This document shows, piece after piece, positions 48,432 through 60,587 of a stretch of DNA of 64,000 nucleotides. Each line of letters starts with the position of its first letter. Within the stretch, counting starts at the first letter, position 1. A model generated the notes under the pieces. It was not told the DNA's origin. It saw only the letters and a list, made by a program, of their open reading frames with translations, and did not search any database. Origin of the DNA: Macrotis lagotis (lineage: Eukaryota; Chordata; Mammalia; Peramelemorphia; Peramelidae); the NCBI RefSeq assembly GCF_037893015.1, contig NC_133663.1, positions 136,762,100 through 136,826,099 on the forward strand, given 5' to 3'. A program made the translations under genes and the position numbers.

Positions 48432-49109
48432 TAAAAAGTCATAAAAAGATGGCAGAGAAAAGCCAATAGCTGGCTTGAACTTTCCTCAGTTTACCTCAGA
48501 AACAATGTTAAATCAAGCCTTTAAACAAATTCTAGAGAGATAGAACCCAGGAAAAGAGTGAATAAAACACGTTTTTTTTTTCAATTTGAGATAATGTACA
48601 AGGGCTTCAGGAAAATCTGCCTTACTTGAGTATTAGAGAAATGAAGCCTAGAGCAGATATTGTGGGGTAAGTCAGTGGGAAGCTTTTAAACCTAAGACAT
48701 ATTAGCAGCCAAAACTCCTCAGACCTGGTTCAACAGGTTAGTGGCAGTGTAGGTTAGTTGTGGGTCTTCTAGCCCTGTTTAGAAGAAAAATTGCAGGACA
48801 ATGAACCACAATGCAACAGATAAGATTAAGTCTTGTCATTCTAGTGCAGTGGTCAAGTCACATGCACCTGAGGTCCCAAATTGTAAAGCCAATGATCATA
48901 TTCTGGGATCGTAGCACAAAAACCTTGGCACAGTGCCCTCTGTGTAACAGGAACAAAGTTCAACTTTAAAGGTCAAGCAATAGATTAAAAACTGTGCAAA
49001 AATTAGTCCTGATCACAAAAAAGTACAATGGGGACAGCATATGCTATATAGAAAATAGGCAAAACCTTAAAGAGAAATGCAAATTGCTCTCAAGAACTAA
49101 AATCCTTGG

Positions 49110-49250
49110 TGCACTTAAGTGACACAGTAGATAGAGCACTAGACCTGGAGTCAGGCAAATCCAGCCTCAGACATTTAATACTTATTTAGTTGTATGACTT
49201 TGTATAAGTCACTTAATCCCATTACTGTACAAAAACACAAAATAAAAGAA
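49110..49250 (+). mobile_element. Marsupial tRNA/MIR-related SINE, diverged
   Basis: Plus-strand: 'acagtagatagagcactaga', 'cctggagtcaggcaaatcc', 'gtataagtcacttaatccc'. Shorter and more diverged than the other SINEs, and the 'gtacctgagttc' part is missing. Confidence 0.85.
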
Positions 49251-49993
49251 ATGCAAGAAGTAAAAAAAACAAAAAAAAAACAGACATCTAGTCCTCCATC
49301 TTGCTTATCGCAAGATCTAAATTTTTGGAAGAATTCAAAAAATATTTTTGAAATCAAATAAATGTAGTAAAAGAATACTTGAGAAAAGAAATTATACATG
49401 AGAGAATCAATAGTTAAGAAAATGGAAAAAATGTCTGAAGAAAACAATTCCTTAAAAATATGATTGTATAAAAATATGATTGTCTAAATGGAAAAGGAGA
49501 TATGAACATTTGCTGAAGAATCAAGTTCCATAAATATTAGAGCTGGACAAATGAAAGCTAATGACTCATTAAAATAAAAAAAATCAAACATTACTAAAGA
49601 ATTATAATATAGAAAAACATGTAAAACCCATCACCTCATGAAAAAAAATCCCAAAATGAAAATTTCAAAGAATATAGCAGCAAAATTTCAGAATTTTTAA
49701 GTCAAGGATAAAATAATGTGCAAGCAGTCAAAAATAATTAATATATTAATGAGCGATAGTCAAGTTTACATAGACATTAGTGGCTTCCACAGGGTTTAGA
49801 AAATATATTCAAGAAAGCAAAGGAGCTTGAAATCTAATAAAATCAGCTATTCTGCAAAATTATGAATATTTTTTGGGGGGCAGGGGGAGAGATGGATATT
49901 CAATGAAATAGTTATATTTAAAATTTTTCTTGTTTAAAAGACCAGAGCTGAAGAGAAAATGTGATCTCTTAATATGAGATTTAAAAGATTCAA

Positions 49994-50021
49994 AGAGAGA
50001 GAGAGAGAGAGAGAGAGAGAA
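49994..50021. repeat. (GA)n microsatellite
   Basis: Pure GA run at the start of the purine-rich ORF1-ORF2 spacer. Confidence 0.93.
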
Positions 50022-50702
50022 TAAGAAAGAAAAAATACATTATTAAATAAGATTAATCAGATTACATGACTAAAGGGAAGGATGATACTTAAGATCTTCA
50101 TAACTCTGTCTCTTTGAGGGAGCATAGAATGATAGGCAAGGTATTTGGATTTAAGTTGAATTTGTTGTGATGATATAAAAGTAAATAAAAAAATATCCTG
50201 GGAAAAAAGAAAGGGGGGACAGAATATGTAAAATTCTAACAGAAGAAGAGGTACAACAGATCTCTTATAGTGGAGAAAAAAAGGGAGATGGGGAACATTG
50301 TTTGAACCTTACTATCACTGGATTTGGTTCAAAGTTGGAGTACCATATATGATAAATTGGGCAGAGAAACTTATCTTAAATGGTATTGTAGTAGGTGGGT
50401 AAGGAACAAAAAAAAAGAAAAAGGGGTTGATAAAATGATGGGCAGAAATAGAAAGACAAATGATATAGAAAAGGGATAGGGATTGAAAGAAGTGGGGCAT
50501 ATCTCAAAGTGGTGATCAGAAGCATAAAATTAAAAAGATGTTGAGGAGGACAAGAGAAAAAGGGAAAAAAAGGAAAGTATAAAGAGGGGAAAAATACGAT
50601 AAAGGAAAATCTACAGTTAGTAACCAAAACTATGAATGTCAGTGAGATGAACTCTACCAAAAATGAAAAGTGAAGTGTAGAGTAGATCAAAATAAGAATT
50701 CA

Positions 50703-50876
50703 GAGAGTGGCTAGGTGGCACAGTGGATAAAGCACTAACCCTGGAGTCAGGAGTACCTGTGTTCAAATCCGGTCTCAGACACTTAATAATTACCTAGCTG
50801 TGTGGCCTTGTGCAAGCCACTTAAACCCATTTGCCTTGCAAAAACCTACAAAAACAAAAACCTACAAAAACAAAAA
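50703..50876 (+). mobile_element. Marsupial tRNA/MIR-related SINE
   Basis: Plus-strand, close to consensus: 'gtggctaggtggcacagtgg', 'ccctggagtcaggagtacc', 'gccttgcaaaaacctacaaa'. Perfect 14-bp target duplication aaaataagaattca at 50689-50702 and 50877-50890. The tail is built from 'acctacaaaaacaa' units. Young insertion. Confidence 0.97.
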
Positions 50877-51173
50877 AAAATAAGAATTCAACAATATTTT
50901 CCTTAAAATATTTGAAGCAGAGATATGAGATATACACAGGAAAAAATAAAATACTGGAAGAGAATAAATTTTGCTTAAAATGAAGAAAAAACAAAACAAA
51001 AGTACAGCTGCAATCCCAGTCAGAAAAAAAAGGAAAAAACATAACAAAAATAGATCTAAGAAAAAATAGTGAAGCAGTGCAAGTATAACTTCTGAAAATG
51101 TACCATAGAAAATGAAGTAATATCAATACTAAATGTACAAGCACTAAATAAAATACTATGGAAACACTTAGAG

Positions 51174-51336
51174 AAGGGCGGCTAGGTGGCGTAATGGATA
51201 AAGCACTGGCCTTGGAGTCAGGAGTACCTGGGTTCAAATCCGGTCTCAGACACTTAATAATTACCTAGCTGTTTTGCCTTGGGCAAGCCACTTAACCCCA
51301 TTTGCCTTGCAAAAAAAAAAAAAAACAAACTAAAAA
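51174..51336 (+). mobile_element. Marsupial tRNA/MIR-related SINE
   Basis: Plus-strand, the closest to consensus here: 'gggcggctaggtggcgtaat', 'ttggagtcaggagtacctgg', 'ccttgcaaaaaaaaa'. Perfect 12-bp target duplication aaacacttagag at 51162-51173 and 51337-51348. Confidence 0.97.
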
Positions 51337-51576
51337 AAACACTTAGAGGAGAAGTTAAGTGAGATAAAGAAAGAAATATCTAGCAAAACTATACTACTGA
51401 AGAATCTCAACTCCCTTTCAGAAAAGTAAAGGGAAAAAAAGGTCATACCACAAAATAAAAAAAGAAACAATTAAAGAGGTAAATAAAATTTTAGAAAAGT
51501 CATATGTGATAGACTGTTGAACAAAACTGAATGGAGTTGGACAGGAATCAACACAGAAAGTGAGAAAATAATTTAA

Positions 51577-51628
51577 TATATACATATATATATATATGTA
51601 TATATATATCTATATATATATATATATT
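51577..51628. repeat. (TA)n microsatellite
   Basis: Imperfect TA run between the end of one L1 and the inverted 5' UTR arm that follows. Confidence 0.9.
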
Positions 51629-51761
51629 TCTCTGGAATATCTGTGACCATGATTTGTGGCCCACTCTCTAAGACTGAGGGGGTGGTGGAAGCAGCAGAGT
51701 GGGCTGGGATCTCTGGTTAGATAGTTAATCTCCTTAATCTTCACTCAGTACTGAGGGAGTT
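51629..51761 (-). repeat. Inverted L1 5' UTR segment (left arm)
   Basis: Read in reverse, this matches the 5' UTR of the adjoining plus-strand L1 at 52299-52453. Shared blocks include 'ctgtgacc(a/t)tgatttgtg', 'gaagcagcag' and an exact stretch of over 40 nt running through 'ctctggttagatagttaatc'. The left arm lacks about 28 bp present in the right arm. Confidence 0.88.
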
Positions 51762-52298
51762 AAGGAGAATAAATAAAGAGTTGGTTTGAGAAAACTGTCA
51801 GAACATCTGGCCAAAAATGGTGGAGAGAAGCCAGGCACTGTTCTAAGGCCTCCTGGCTTTCCCTCAGAACTAATATGAATCAATCCAGTTCCACAAAGTC
51901 TAGAGAAGAGCAAAGGAGAAGAATATCCACCAAAAAGATGTGTCTCAGGACTACATGGGTGAGTGAGGGACAGAAAACAGAAAGCTAACATAGGGGAAGT
52001 GTGGTGAGACCTAGGTTTTACCTGAGAACAGCCACAGAAGCTTTGGCTTTGTGAGCAGGCAAAAGAGCTCCAGTGAGGTTGGAGGAAATGTTCCAGAGCA
52101 GCAAGTGGGAGAGCTCCAGCATAGCAGCTAGACATCCACTGGTCTAGAAGAACAGAGCCATGAACACCATATGTTCAACAGAATTCCTGTTTTTCCATTT
52201 GAATCCTTTCTGCCTATCCCTGTGGGAGAAAGGGACTGATTCCAGAACAAACACACTAACATCTCCTCTACCCCCACAGGCTCAAGTGTGGAGGGTAG

Positions 52299-52453
52299 AA
52301 CTCCTTCAGTGCTGAGTGAAGATTAAGGAGATTAACTATCTAACCAGAGGTTCCAGCCCAGATTTTTCAAGGATAATCCAAAACCTGCTGCTTCCCCCAC
52401 CCCCCTCACTCTTAAAGAGTGGGTCACAAATCAAGGTCACAGACATTCCAGAA
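52299..52453 (+). repeat. L1 5' UTR segment (right arm of the inverted repeat)
   Basis: Normal-orientation copy of the block inverted at 51629-51761. The arms are separated by about 540 bp that include the L1 5' end. Confidence 0.88.
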
Positions 52454-52696
52454 AAAGCCTCTAGCACCAGCTACTGACTGGCCAACTTGGAGTTAATAAG
52501 CCTATTAAGCTAAGCCTCTAGGGATTTCAACTCAAAAAGACTGTGATCCAGCCCCTCCTACCCCCTCCCCCAAAACAAGATGCTTGGAAAATGAATAAAG
52601 GCCAGTGACAAGGGCGGGGCAGGGGGGGTCCATTGAAGGTGGCCACAGAGATAAAAAGATCCTAACTCAGAGAGATCTAGAACTTCTGAGGAGAAT

Positions 52697-53600
52697 ATGA
52701 ATTTGTCTCCAGCCAAGAAAGACTTCTTAGAAGAGATCAAAGAGTTAAAAACAATTGGAAAAATTGGGAAAAGAAACCTTAGAGAAAATTAACACATTGC
52801 AAGAGAAAATTAACATCTCTCAACAAGAAAACAAACCCTTGGAGCAAGCAATTGGGCAAATGGACAATTCCTTCAAAAATAGAATTGACCAGTTGGCAAA
52901 GGAGGGGCAAAAGTTAAATGAAGAAAGTTCTTCTATAAAATAAGGAATGGACTCTGTGCAAACTAATGACTTCATGAGACTACAAGATTCTGTTAAGCAA
53001 AATCAAAAGTTCAAAAAAAAGAAGAAAAAGTAAAATACCTCATCATCAAAACCACTAACCTTGAGAATAAATCGAGAAGAGATAACCAAAGGATTATTAG
53101 TCTTCCTGAAAACATTGAAGAGAAAAAAAAATCCTGGACATAATATTACAGGATTTAGTGACGGAAAACTTCCCTGATATCCTGGAACCAGAGGGCAAAA
53201 TAGTTATTAAAAGAATGCATCAATCCCCTCCAGAAAGAGATCCTAAAATGAAAACACCAAGGTATGTTGTGGCCAAATTCCAGAACTATCAGATAAAAGA
53301 GAAGATCCTGAAAGCAGCCAGAAAGAAACAATTTAGATACCAATGAGCCACAAGTAAGGAATATGCAGGACACAGCTGCATAAATATTAAGGCATCAAAG
53401 GGCCTGGAATATGATATTCCAAAGAGCAAGGTAGCTTGGAATGCAGACAAGAACTCACAATCCTGCAAAACCAAGCCTTCTCTTCCAGGGTAAAAGATGA
53501 ACATTTAATGAAATAGGAGACTTCCAAATTTTCCTGACAAGAAGACCAGAGCAAAATAGAAAATCTGGACTTCAAACAGGAGACTCAAGAGACACATGAA
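52697..53600 (+). pseudogene. L1 ORF1 protein, broken
   Basis: Starts with ATG at 52697 ('MNLSPAKKDFLEEIKELK') after a purine-rich leader. The N-terminal coiled-coil includes 'INISQQENKPLEQAIGQMDN' (52820-52880). Frames change several times. The RNA-binding half is seen in the frame 53158-53346: 'ERDPKMKTPRYVVAKFQ', 'IKEKILKAARKKQFRYQ', the same domain as in 29872-30519. The C-terminal block 'gggtaaaagatgaacattta' lies at about 53490. It corresponds to ORF1p, the RNA chaperone of the L1 particle, and is not translatable as it stands. Confidence 0.8.
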
Positions 53601-54199
53601 AAGATAAAAAAAGGGAAGAGAAAAAAATGGTATCCAAGAAGATGAAACTGGCTAAATTTCAACCTTGGAGAAAGATTCTGCTTACTCTTAGTAATTGTAA
53701 CTGTATTAGAGAGAATACAATTAGCTAGAAGTAATGGACCAACATGATTGCTCTGTCACTCTGATAGAATTCTTTAAAAACAATATCTCCTTAAAATGGG
53801 GAGAGTAAAGAGAGAAGGGTGGACAAGATTAAATGGGCTAAATCACATAGCAATAGAGGAGAAGAGGTGAAGAGGTGAGAACTGCATGAATCTTACTGTC
53901 ATCAGAGTTGGGTCAAAGAAAGATTAACATACACACAATCATTTAAGTTAAGAAACTTAATTTTACCTTTCAAATATGAAAAGGGGAAAGAAGGGAAAGG
54001 GGAGGAAAAGAGGAACTAACTAAAGGAAGAGAAGGAAGATGGGGCAAAATGAAAGGGGAATGGTAGGATGTGGGGTAAATATAAGAGGACAAACACACTG
54101 AAGGGTGTAGTACTCAGAAGTAAAATACTGGGGAATATGGATAAAGTGAAAGGGGGGAAAATGCAAGCAGAGAGAAGATAGCATTAGAGGGCAATAAAG

Positions 54200-57100
54200 A
54201 GTTAGTAATTATAACTTTGAATGTGAATGGGATGAACACTCCCATAAAAACTTGATGAATAACAGAGTGGATTAAAAAACAGAATCTTACAATATGCTGC
54301 ATACAAGAAACTCATTTGAAGCAGAGAAATACTGATAGAATAAAGGCAAAATGTTGGAGCACAATATATTTGAATTAGGTTGAAGTGAACAAGTCAGTTG
54401 GAGCAATATTTATCTCAGACAAAGCAGTCATTTAAACAGATGTCATCAAAAGAGATAAGGAAGGAAACAACATCCTCTTAAAGGTTAACATAGACAATGA
54501 AGCATTTTCAATACTAAATATGTTTGCATCAAATAGTAGAGCCTCCAATTTGTTAGAACAGATGCTGAATGAGTTACAGGACGACATAGACAGCATAACT
54601 CTAATTTTGGAGATTTCAACTCCCCCATCTCTGATTTAGATAAATCTAACCATAAAATAAACAAAAATTGAAGATAAGAAGGCAAACAGAATGTTAGAAA
54701 ACCTAGAAATGATAGACCCTTGGAGAAAATTAAATGGGGATAGAAAGGATTATAACTTTTTTTGTGCAGTACATGTCACTTACACAAAAATTGACCAAGT
54801 ATTGGGGCATTAAAAGCTAATCAAATGCAGAAAGAAAGGAATAGTCAATACTTCCTTCTAAGTTCATAATGTAATAAAAATCACATGCAATAATGGACCA
54901 GAAAGAGACAGACCTAAAACTAATTGGAAACTTAATAACTACATTTTAAAGAATGAGTGGATCAAAGAACACATTATAGATAGAATTAATTATTTCATCC
55001 TAGGTAATGACAATAACAAGGCAACATGCCAAAATGTATAGGATACAGCCAAGGCAGTTATTAAGGAATATCTGTTAGTACTTACATGAATAAATTAGAG
55101 AAAGAGGAATTCAATGAACTAAGCATGCAACTAAAAAATAGAGAAAGAATAAATTGAAAATGCCCAATTAAATGCCCATTAGAAATTCTAAAAATTAAAG
55201 GAGAAATTAATGAAATTGAAAGTAAGAAAAAGATTGAAGTAATAAATAAAGCCAAGAGTAGGTTTTCTGAATAAACCAATAAAATTGATAAATCTTTGGT
55301 TAATTTGATTTAAACAAAGAAAACTAAACCAAATTACTATCATTCGTTAAATTCACCAACAATGAGAAGGAAATGAAATAACAATTTGGAATTATTTTGC
55401 CCAAATGTATGCCAATAAATTTGATAATCTCAGTGAAATGTATGAATATTTGCGAAAAATGTAAGTTGCCCAGGTTAAAAGAAGAGGGAAATTAAATGCC
55501 TAAGTAACCCTATCTCAGAAAAGAAAATTAAACAAGCAAATAAGTAAACTCTGTAAAAAATAATCTCCAGGGACAGATGGATTCATGAGTGAATTCTGCC
55601 AGACTATTAATGAGCAATTGATTCCAATTCTATATAAAGTCTCTGGAATAATAAATGGAGGTGCAACTATGCCTAACTTCTTCTATGATACCATTATGGT
55701 ACTAATACCTAAATGAGGAAGAGTCAAAACAGAGAACAAAATTATTTACCAATTTCCTTAAAGAATATGGATGCAAATATGTTAAATAAAAACCACAGCA
55801 TTATAGAATTATCACTAGGATAATACGCTATGACCAAGCAGGATTTATCCCAGGAATGCAGGGTTGGTTCAATATTAGGAAAACTGTTAGTATAATTATT
55901 TCAATAACAAATCTATCAGAAATCATCTTATTATATCAATAGATGTTGAGAAAGTTTTTGACAGAATACAGGACACATTCCTACTAAAAGCACTAGAGAG
56001 AGCTACAAACACTAGAGAGAGAGAGTGTAGGAATAAATGGATTGTTTAGAATAATAAACAGTATTTTTCTGAAACCACCAACAAGCATTATATGCAATGG
56101 GGATAGGCTAGAGGCATTCCCAATAAGATCAGGCATGAAAGAAGGATTTCCATTATCACCACTATCATTCAATATTGTATTAGAAATGTTAGCTTTAGTA
56201 ATAAGAGAAGAAAAAAATTGAATGAATTAGAATTGGCAAAGAAGAAACAAAATTCTCACTCTTTGCTGATGACATGATGGTAAAAAAACCATCTAAAAAA
56301 TCTGGAAGCAGTGACTTCAGCAAAGTCAAAGATATAAGACAAAACTTTCACTCTTTGCAGAAGACATGATGGTATACCTAGTAAGTCCCAAAAATCATCT
56401 AAAAAACTTATAGAAATACTTAGCAATTTTAGTAAAATCACACGATATTAAAAAAACCCTCATAAATGCTCAGCATTTCCATATATGACTAGCAATATTC
56501 AACACAAAAAGATAGAAAGAGAAAGCCATTCAAAGTAACTTCAGACAATATAAAATAACTGGGAGTCTATCTGCCAAGGCATACTCAAAACCTTTTGGAA
56601 AACAATTACAAAACACTTCTCATAAAAATAAAATCAAATTTAAATAACTGGGCAAATGTCAACTACTCATGGATAGGATGGATAGGCCAAGCTAATATAG
56701 TAAAAATGGCAATTCTACCAAAACTGAACTATTTGTTTAGTGCCCTAACATTCAAAATTACAAAAAAATTACTTTAATGACTTAGGAAAATTGTAATAAA
56801 TTCATATGGAAAACCAAAAGTCCTGAATTTCCATGGATTTAATGAAAAGAAAAGTGCAAAAGTAGGTAGCTTAGTCCTACCAGTCTCAAATTAAATTATA
56901 AAGCATCAGTCACCAAAACTGACTGGTAGTAGCTAAGAAAAACAGTGTTGGGCCAGTGGAATAGACTAGGTACAGTAACAGAAAATGATTATAGTAATCT
57001 GCTATTTGATAAACCCAGAGTCCAGTTATTGGAATAAAAACTCTCACTTCGATAAAAACTGTTGGGAAAATTGGAAGTTAGTATGGAGAAACTTGGATTA

Positions 57101-57730
57101 GACCAACAAGTCACACAGTATATTAAGATAAGATCAAAATAAAAAGCAATATTATAACTAAACTAGAAGATGAAGGACTAGTATACATGTCAGATCTATT
57201 TAAAGGAAAGCAGTTTATTACCAAGGAAGATGATGGAAAACATCCTTTAATTGATTACATGTCATTTAATTTGATGAATTAAATTGAAATTCTTTTGCAC
57301 AGACAAAACCACTGTAACCAAGATCAAAAGAAATGTAGCAAATTGGGAAACAGTTTTTACAACTAGCATTTCTGACAAAGCACTCATTTCTAAAATATAC
57401 AGAGAACTGATTAAATTAAAAAAAAACCAAGCTATTCCCCAATTGAGAAATCATCAAAGGATATTCAAAGGCAATTTACAAATGAGGAAATCAAAACAGT
57501 CAATAGCCATATAAAAAAGTGCTCTAAATAACTACTTATCAGATAAATTCAAGATGAAGCATCCCTGAGGTACTACCTCACACCTCACAATCTGGCCAAT
57601 ATGACTAGAAAGGACAGCAATACCACTTCTGGGCCTATACCTTGAAGAAATTATGAAAAAGGTTAAAAACATTAATTATACAAAAATAATCATAACACCC
57701 CTATTTGTGGTGACAAAAAATGAGAAATTA
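54200..57730 (+). pseudogene. L1 ORF2 protein (endonuclease-RT), broken
   Basis: Fragments in order: 'TLNVNGMN' start, endonuclease (54200-54900, including the 'tataactttttttgtgcagt' block of the YTFFS motif near 54750), linker (54900-55500), RT entry ('gggacagatggattcatgag' near 55568, the GPDGF motif), 'gaccaagcaggatttatccc' (DQxGF, about 55832), the FADDMM active site at 56262-56280 and a second copy of that segment at 56345-56375, then the thumb ('ataactgggagtctatctgc'), and the C-terminal frames 56595-56777 and 57284-57514. There are many stops and frame changes, and no open frame exceeds 80 codons. Confidence 0.82.
56246..56400 (+). repeat. Tandem duplication of the RT active-site segment
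   Basis: About 92 bp is repeated in tandem. Both units start with 'acaaaa(t/c)t.tcactctttgc' and include 'gacatgatggta', at 56246 and 56338. The first unit reads FADDMM. The second has 'gcagaagac' in place of 'gctgatgac'. Confidence 0.75.
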
Positions 57731-58245
57731 AGTGAATGTCCTTCAATTGGGCAATGACTTAACAAACTGTGGTATATTTATGTCATGGAACATTATTGTT
57801 CTATTAGAAACCAGGCGGGGGGATAGGAAGTCAGGGAAGCTAGGAAGGATTTGCATGAACTAATGCTGAGCAAGATTAGCAGGACCAGAAGTGCATTGTA
57901 CACTGTAACAGCAACATGGGGGGGATGGTCAACCTTAATGGCACAATTTTGGCTTATCTGGGTTGACGAATACCATCTGTATCCAGACAATGTATTGTAG
58001 AGTTTGAACAAAGACCAAAGACTCCACTACCTATAATTTTTTTAAAATGTTATGTAATTTTGCTATCTGTTATATTTTATTTTTCTTCCTTAAGGATTTG
58101 ATTTCTCTCTCATCACATTCATCTTAGATCAATGTATAAGCATGGAATCAACGAAAATACGAACAGACAGCTTTCTGTTGGGTGTGGGGGAAGGGAAGCA
58201 AGAATGGGGGAAATTGAAAAAATCAAAATAAATAAAATCTTTCTA

Positions 58246-60240
58246 AAAAATACTTGGGAGACTCCCTTCCAAGGTAGATTCAGAAATTCTGTGAAAACAA
58301 CTCTAAACCCTTTTCTTACAACTAAGGTCAGATTAAATTAACTGGGAAAATATCAGTCACTCATGGATACACTGGGCTAATATAATAAAAATGGCAGTTC
58401 TTTATAAATTTAAATAATAATTTAGTGTCTTACAATCAACTTCCAAAAAAATTACTTTAATGAGCTAGAAAAATTAGAACTAAATTCATATGGAGAAGCA
58501 AAAATTCAAGAATATCCAAGGATTTAATGAAAAAATGTGGAAAATAAACTGTTTTAGCATTACCTGGTCTAAAATTATATTATAAAGCAGTAGCTATCCA
58601 AACTGTTTAGTATTGGCTAAGAAACATAGTGGTGGATAAGTGGACTAGATTAGGAGCAAAAGAGACAGCAGGAAACAATTACAGTAAACTGCTATTTGAT
58701 AAACTCAAAGAGTTGAACTTTTGGGATAAGAACTCTCTCTGATAAAAACTGTTTAGAAAATTGGAGAGTATGGCAGAAATTTGGATTAGACCAACATCTC
58801 ACACCATATACCAAGATAAGATCAAAATGGGTATCAGATAAGAACAAAATGGATAGAGGATTTAGATATAAAGGATGATATTATATGTAAACTAGGAGAT
58901 CAAGGAATAGTTTACCTATAAGACCTAAGGAAGGGCAAGCAGTTTATGACCAAGTAAGATGAAGAACATCATTAAAATAAATTAGATCATTTGATTACAT
59001 TAAATTAAAAAGCTTTTGCACAAAACCCATTGCGACCAAGATCAAAAGAAATGTAATAAATTGGGAAACAATTTTTACAACTAGTATTTCTAACAAAACA
59101 CTCATTTCTGAAATATACAGAAAACTGAATCAAATTTATAAAATAAAATGAGCCATTCACCAATTGACAAATGGTAAAAGGATATGCAAAGGCAATTTAC
59201 AAAATAGCAAATCAAAGCTATCAATAGATATGAACAATTGATCTAAACCATTACTGATAAGAGAAATGCAAATTAAAGTATCTCTGAGGTACTACATCAC
59301 ACCAATTAGAATGGCCAATATGACTAGAAAGCACAATGTTCAATGTTGGAAGGGATTTGGGAAATCTGGGACACTAATATATTGTTGCTGGAGCTGTGAA
59401 CTCATGCAACCTTTCTGGAGAGCAATCTGGATTTATGCCCAAAATGCGATAAAAATGTTCATACTCTTTTATACAGCAATACCACTATTGGGTGCATACC
59501 CTGAAGAGATATGAAAAAGGGTAAAAACATCACTTGTACAAAAATATTCATAGCAGCCCTGTTTGTGGTAGCAAAGAATTGGAAATCAAGTGAATGTCCA
59601 TCAATTGGGGAATGGCTGAACAAATTGTGGCATATTTTTGTTATGGATTACGATTGTTCCATTAGAAACCAATAATATTGTGATTTCAGGGAAACCTTGG
59701 AGATACTTTCATGGACTGATATTTTATGCAAGGAGCAGAGCCAAAGGAACATTGTACATCCTAACAACAACATGTGGGTGTTGATCATCCTCAGTAGACT
59801 TGCTCATTTCATCAATGCAATAATCTGGGACAATTTTAGAGTACTTGCAACAGAGAATACCATTTGTATCCAGAGAGAGAACTGTGTAGTTTAAACAAAG
59901 ACCAAAGTCTATTAACTTCAATTTAAAAAAAAGTATCTAATTTTGCTATCTCCAATATTTTATTTTCTTCTCAATGATATGATTTCTCTCTCAACACATT
60001 CAATTTTGATCAATGTACAGCATGGAAGAAAGGTAAAGTTTATTAGATTGCCTTCTGTGGGAGGTTGGGGAGAAGGAAGGGAGGGTGAGAAGAAAAAGCC
60101 TAAAATTCAAAATCTTACAAAAATGAGAGGTAGAAACTATTATTGTATATAAATGGAAAGCAGATTAAATATTTTAAAAGTACAAAAAAGAAAAAAGAAA
60201 AATGTCTTTACATGTAGTTAGAAAACTAAATAAATAAATT
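58246..60240 (+). mobile_element. L1 ORF2 C-terminus and 3' UTR, 5'-truncated
   Basis: Starts directly after the poly-A of the previous L1 with 'tacttgggagactcccttcc', equivalent to 56557 in that element. It continues through 'gataagaactctctctgat' and 'ccaattgacaaatggtaaaagg' to the 3' UTR (59600-60240), ending in A-rich sequence. The frame 59266-59514 reads typical C-terminal ORF2. It is a second, shorter L1 in the same orientation. Confidence 0.82.
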
Positions 60241-60284
60241 TAAAATGAAAAATAAATAAATAAATGCAAAAATTAGTTGATTTT

Positions 60285-60585
60285 ATTTAAAAAAACATAA
60301 AGGAAATAGATAAACATTGTTTTAATTTGATGAAAGAAGAAAACCAAATTAATTGTATCAAAAATGTAAAGGGTAAACACACCAACAATGAGGAGGAATT
60401 TAAAATAATAATTCAGGGCCATTTTGCCTAACTATATGCCAGTAAATATATCAAAATCAGAGAAATAGTTGAGTACCTATAATGATATAAATTGCTCAGT
60501 TTAACAGAGGAGGAAATAAAATGTTAAATGACTCCATTTTAGAAAAGTAAGTTTAGGAAGCCATCAAGGATCTCTCTCTGTGATT
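60285..60585 (+). mobile_element. L1 ORF2 fragment (linker)
   Basis: About 300 bp of ORF2: 'aacacaccaacaatgaggag', 'cattttgcctaactatatgcc', 'cagaggaggaaataaaatg'. It matches 55345-55520 of the near-complete L1. It is cut at 60585 by the 5' end of another L1. Confidence 0.75.
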
Positions 60586-60587
60586 CC

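Larger units (their letters stand above)
48432..51590 (+). mobile_element. L1 with 5' UTR, ORF1, spacer and start of ORF2; three SINEs inside
   Basis: Plus-strand L1 whose 5' end 'aagatggcagagaaaagcca' (48447) is of the third type. ORF1 remnants lie at about 49290-49980 (Lys/Glu-rich coiled-coil, then 'cagaatttttaagtcaagg' and 'gagatggatattcaatgaaa'). A purine-rich spacer follows (about 49985-50600). ORF2 starts near 50607 with 'actatgaatgtcagtgagatg', the counterpart of 'LNVNGMN'. It is lost after about 51590, where a TA repeat begins. SINEs at 49110, 50703 and 51174. Confidence 0.8.
51795..58245 (+). mobile_element. Near-complete L1 (5' UTR, ORF1, spacer, ORF2, 3' UTR)
   Basis: The most complete L1 of the window. 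The 5' end lies near 51797 ('gccaaaaatggtggagagaa', third type), followed by about 900 bp of 5' UTR. ORF1 spans about 52697-53600, a purine-rich spacer 53600-54195, and ORF2 from about 54200 ('ataactttgaatgtgaatgg', i.e. 'ITLNVNG') to about 57730. The 3' UTR ends in A-rich sequence at 58230-58245. The RT part includes 'tttgctgatgacatgatgg' (FADDMM) at 56262-56280, and the C-terminal frame 57284-57514 reads 'KTTVTKIKRNVANWETVF'. About 6.4 kb long. Many stops and frame changes make it inactive. No SINE has landed in it. Confidence 0.88.
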
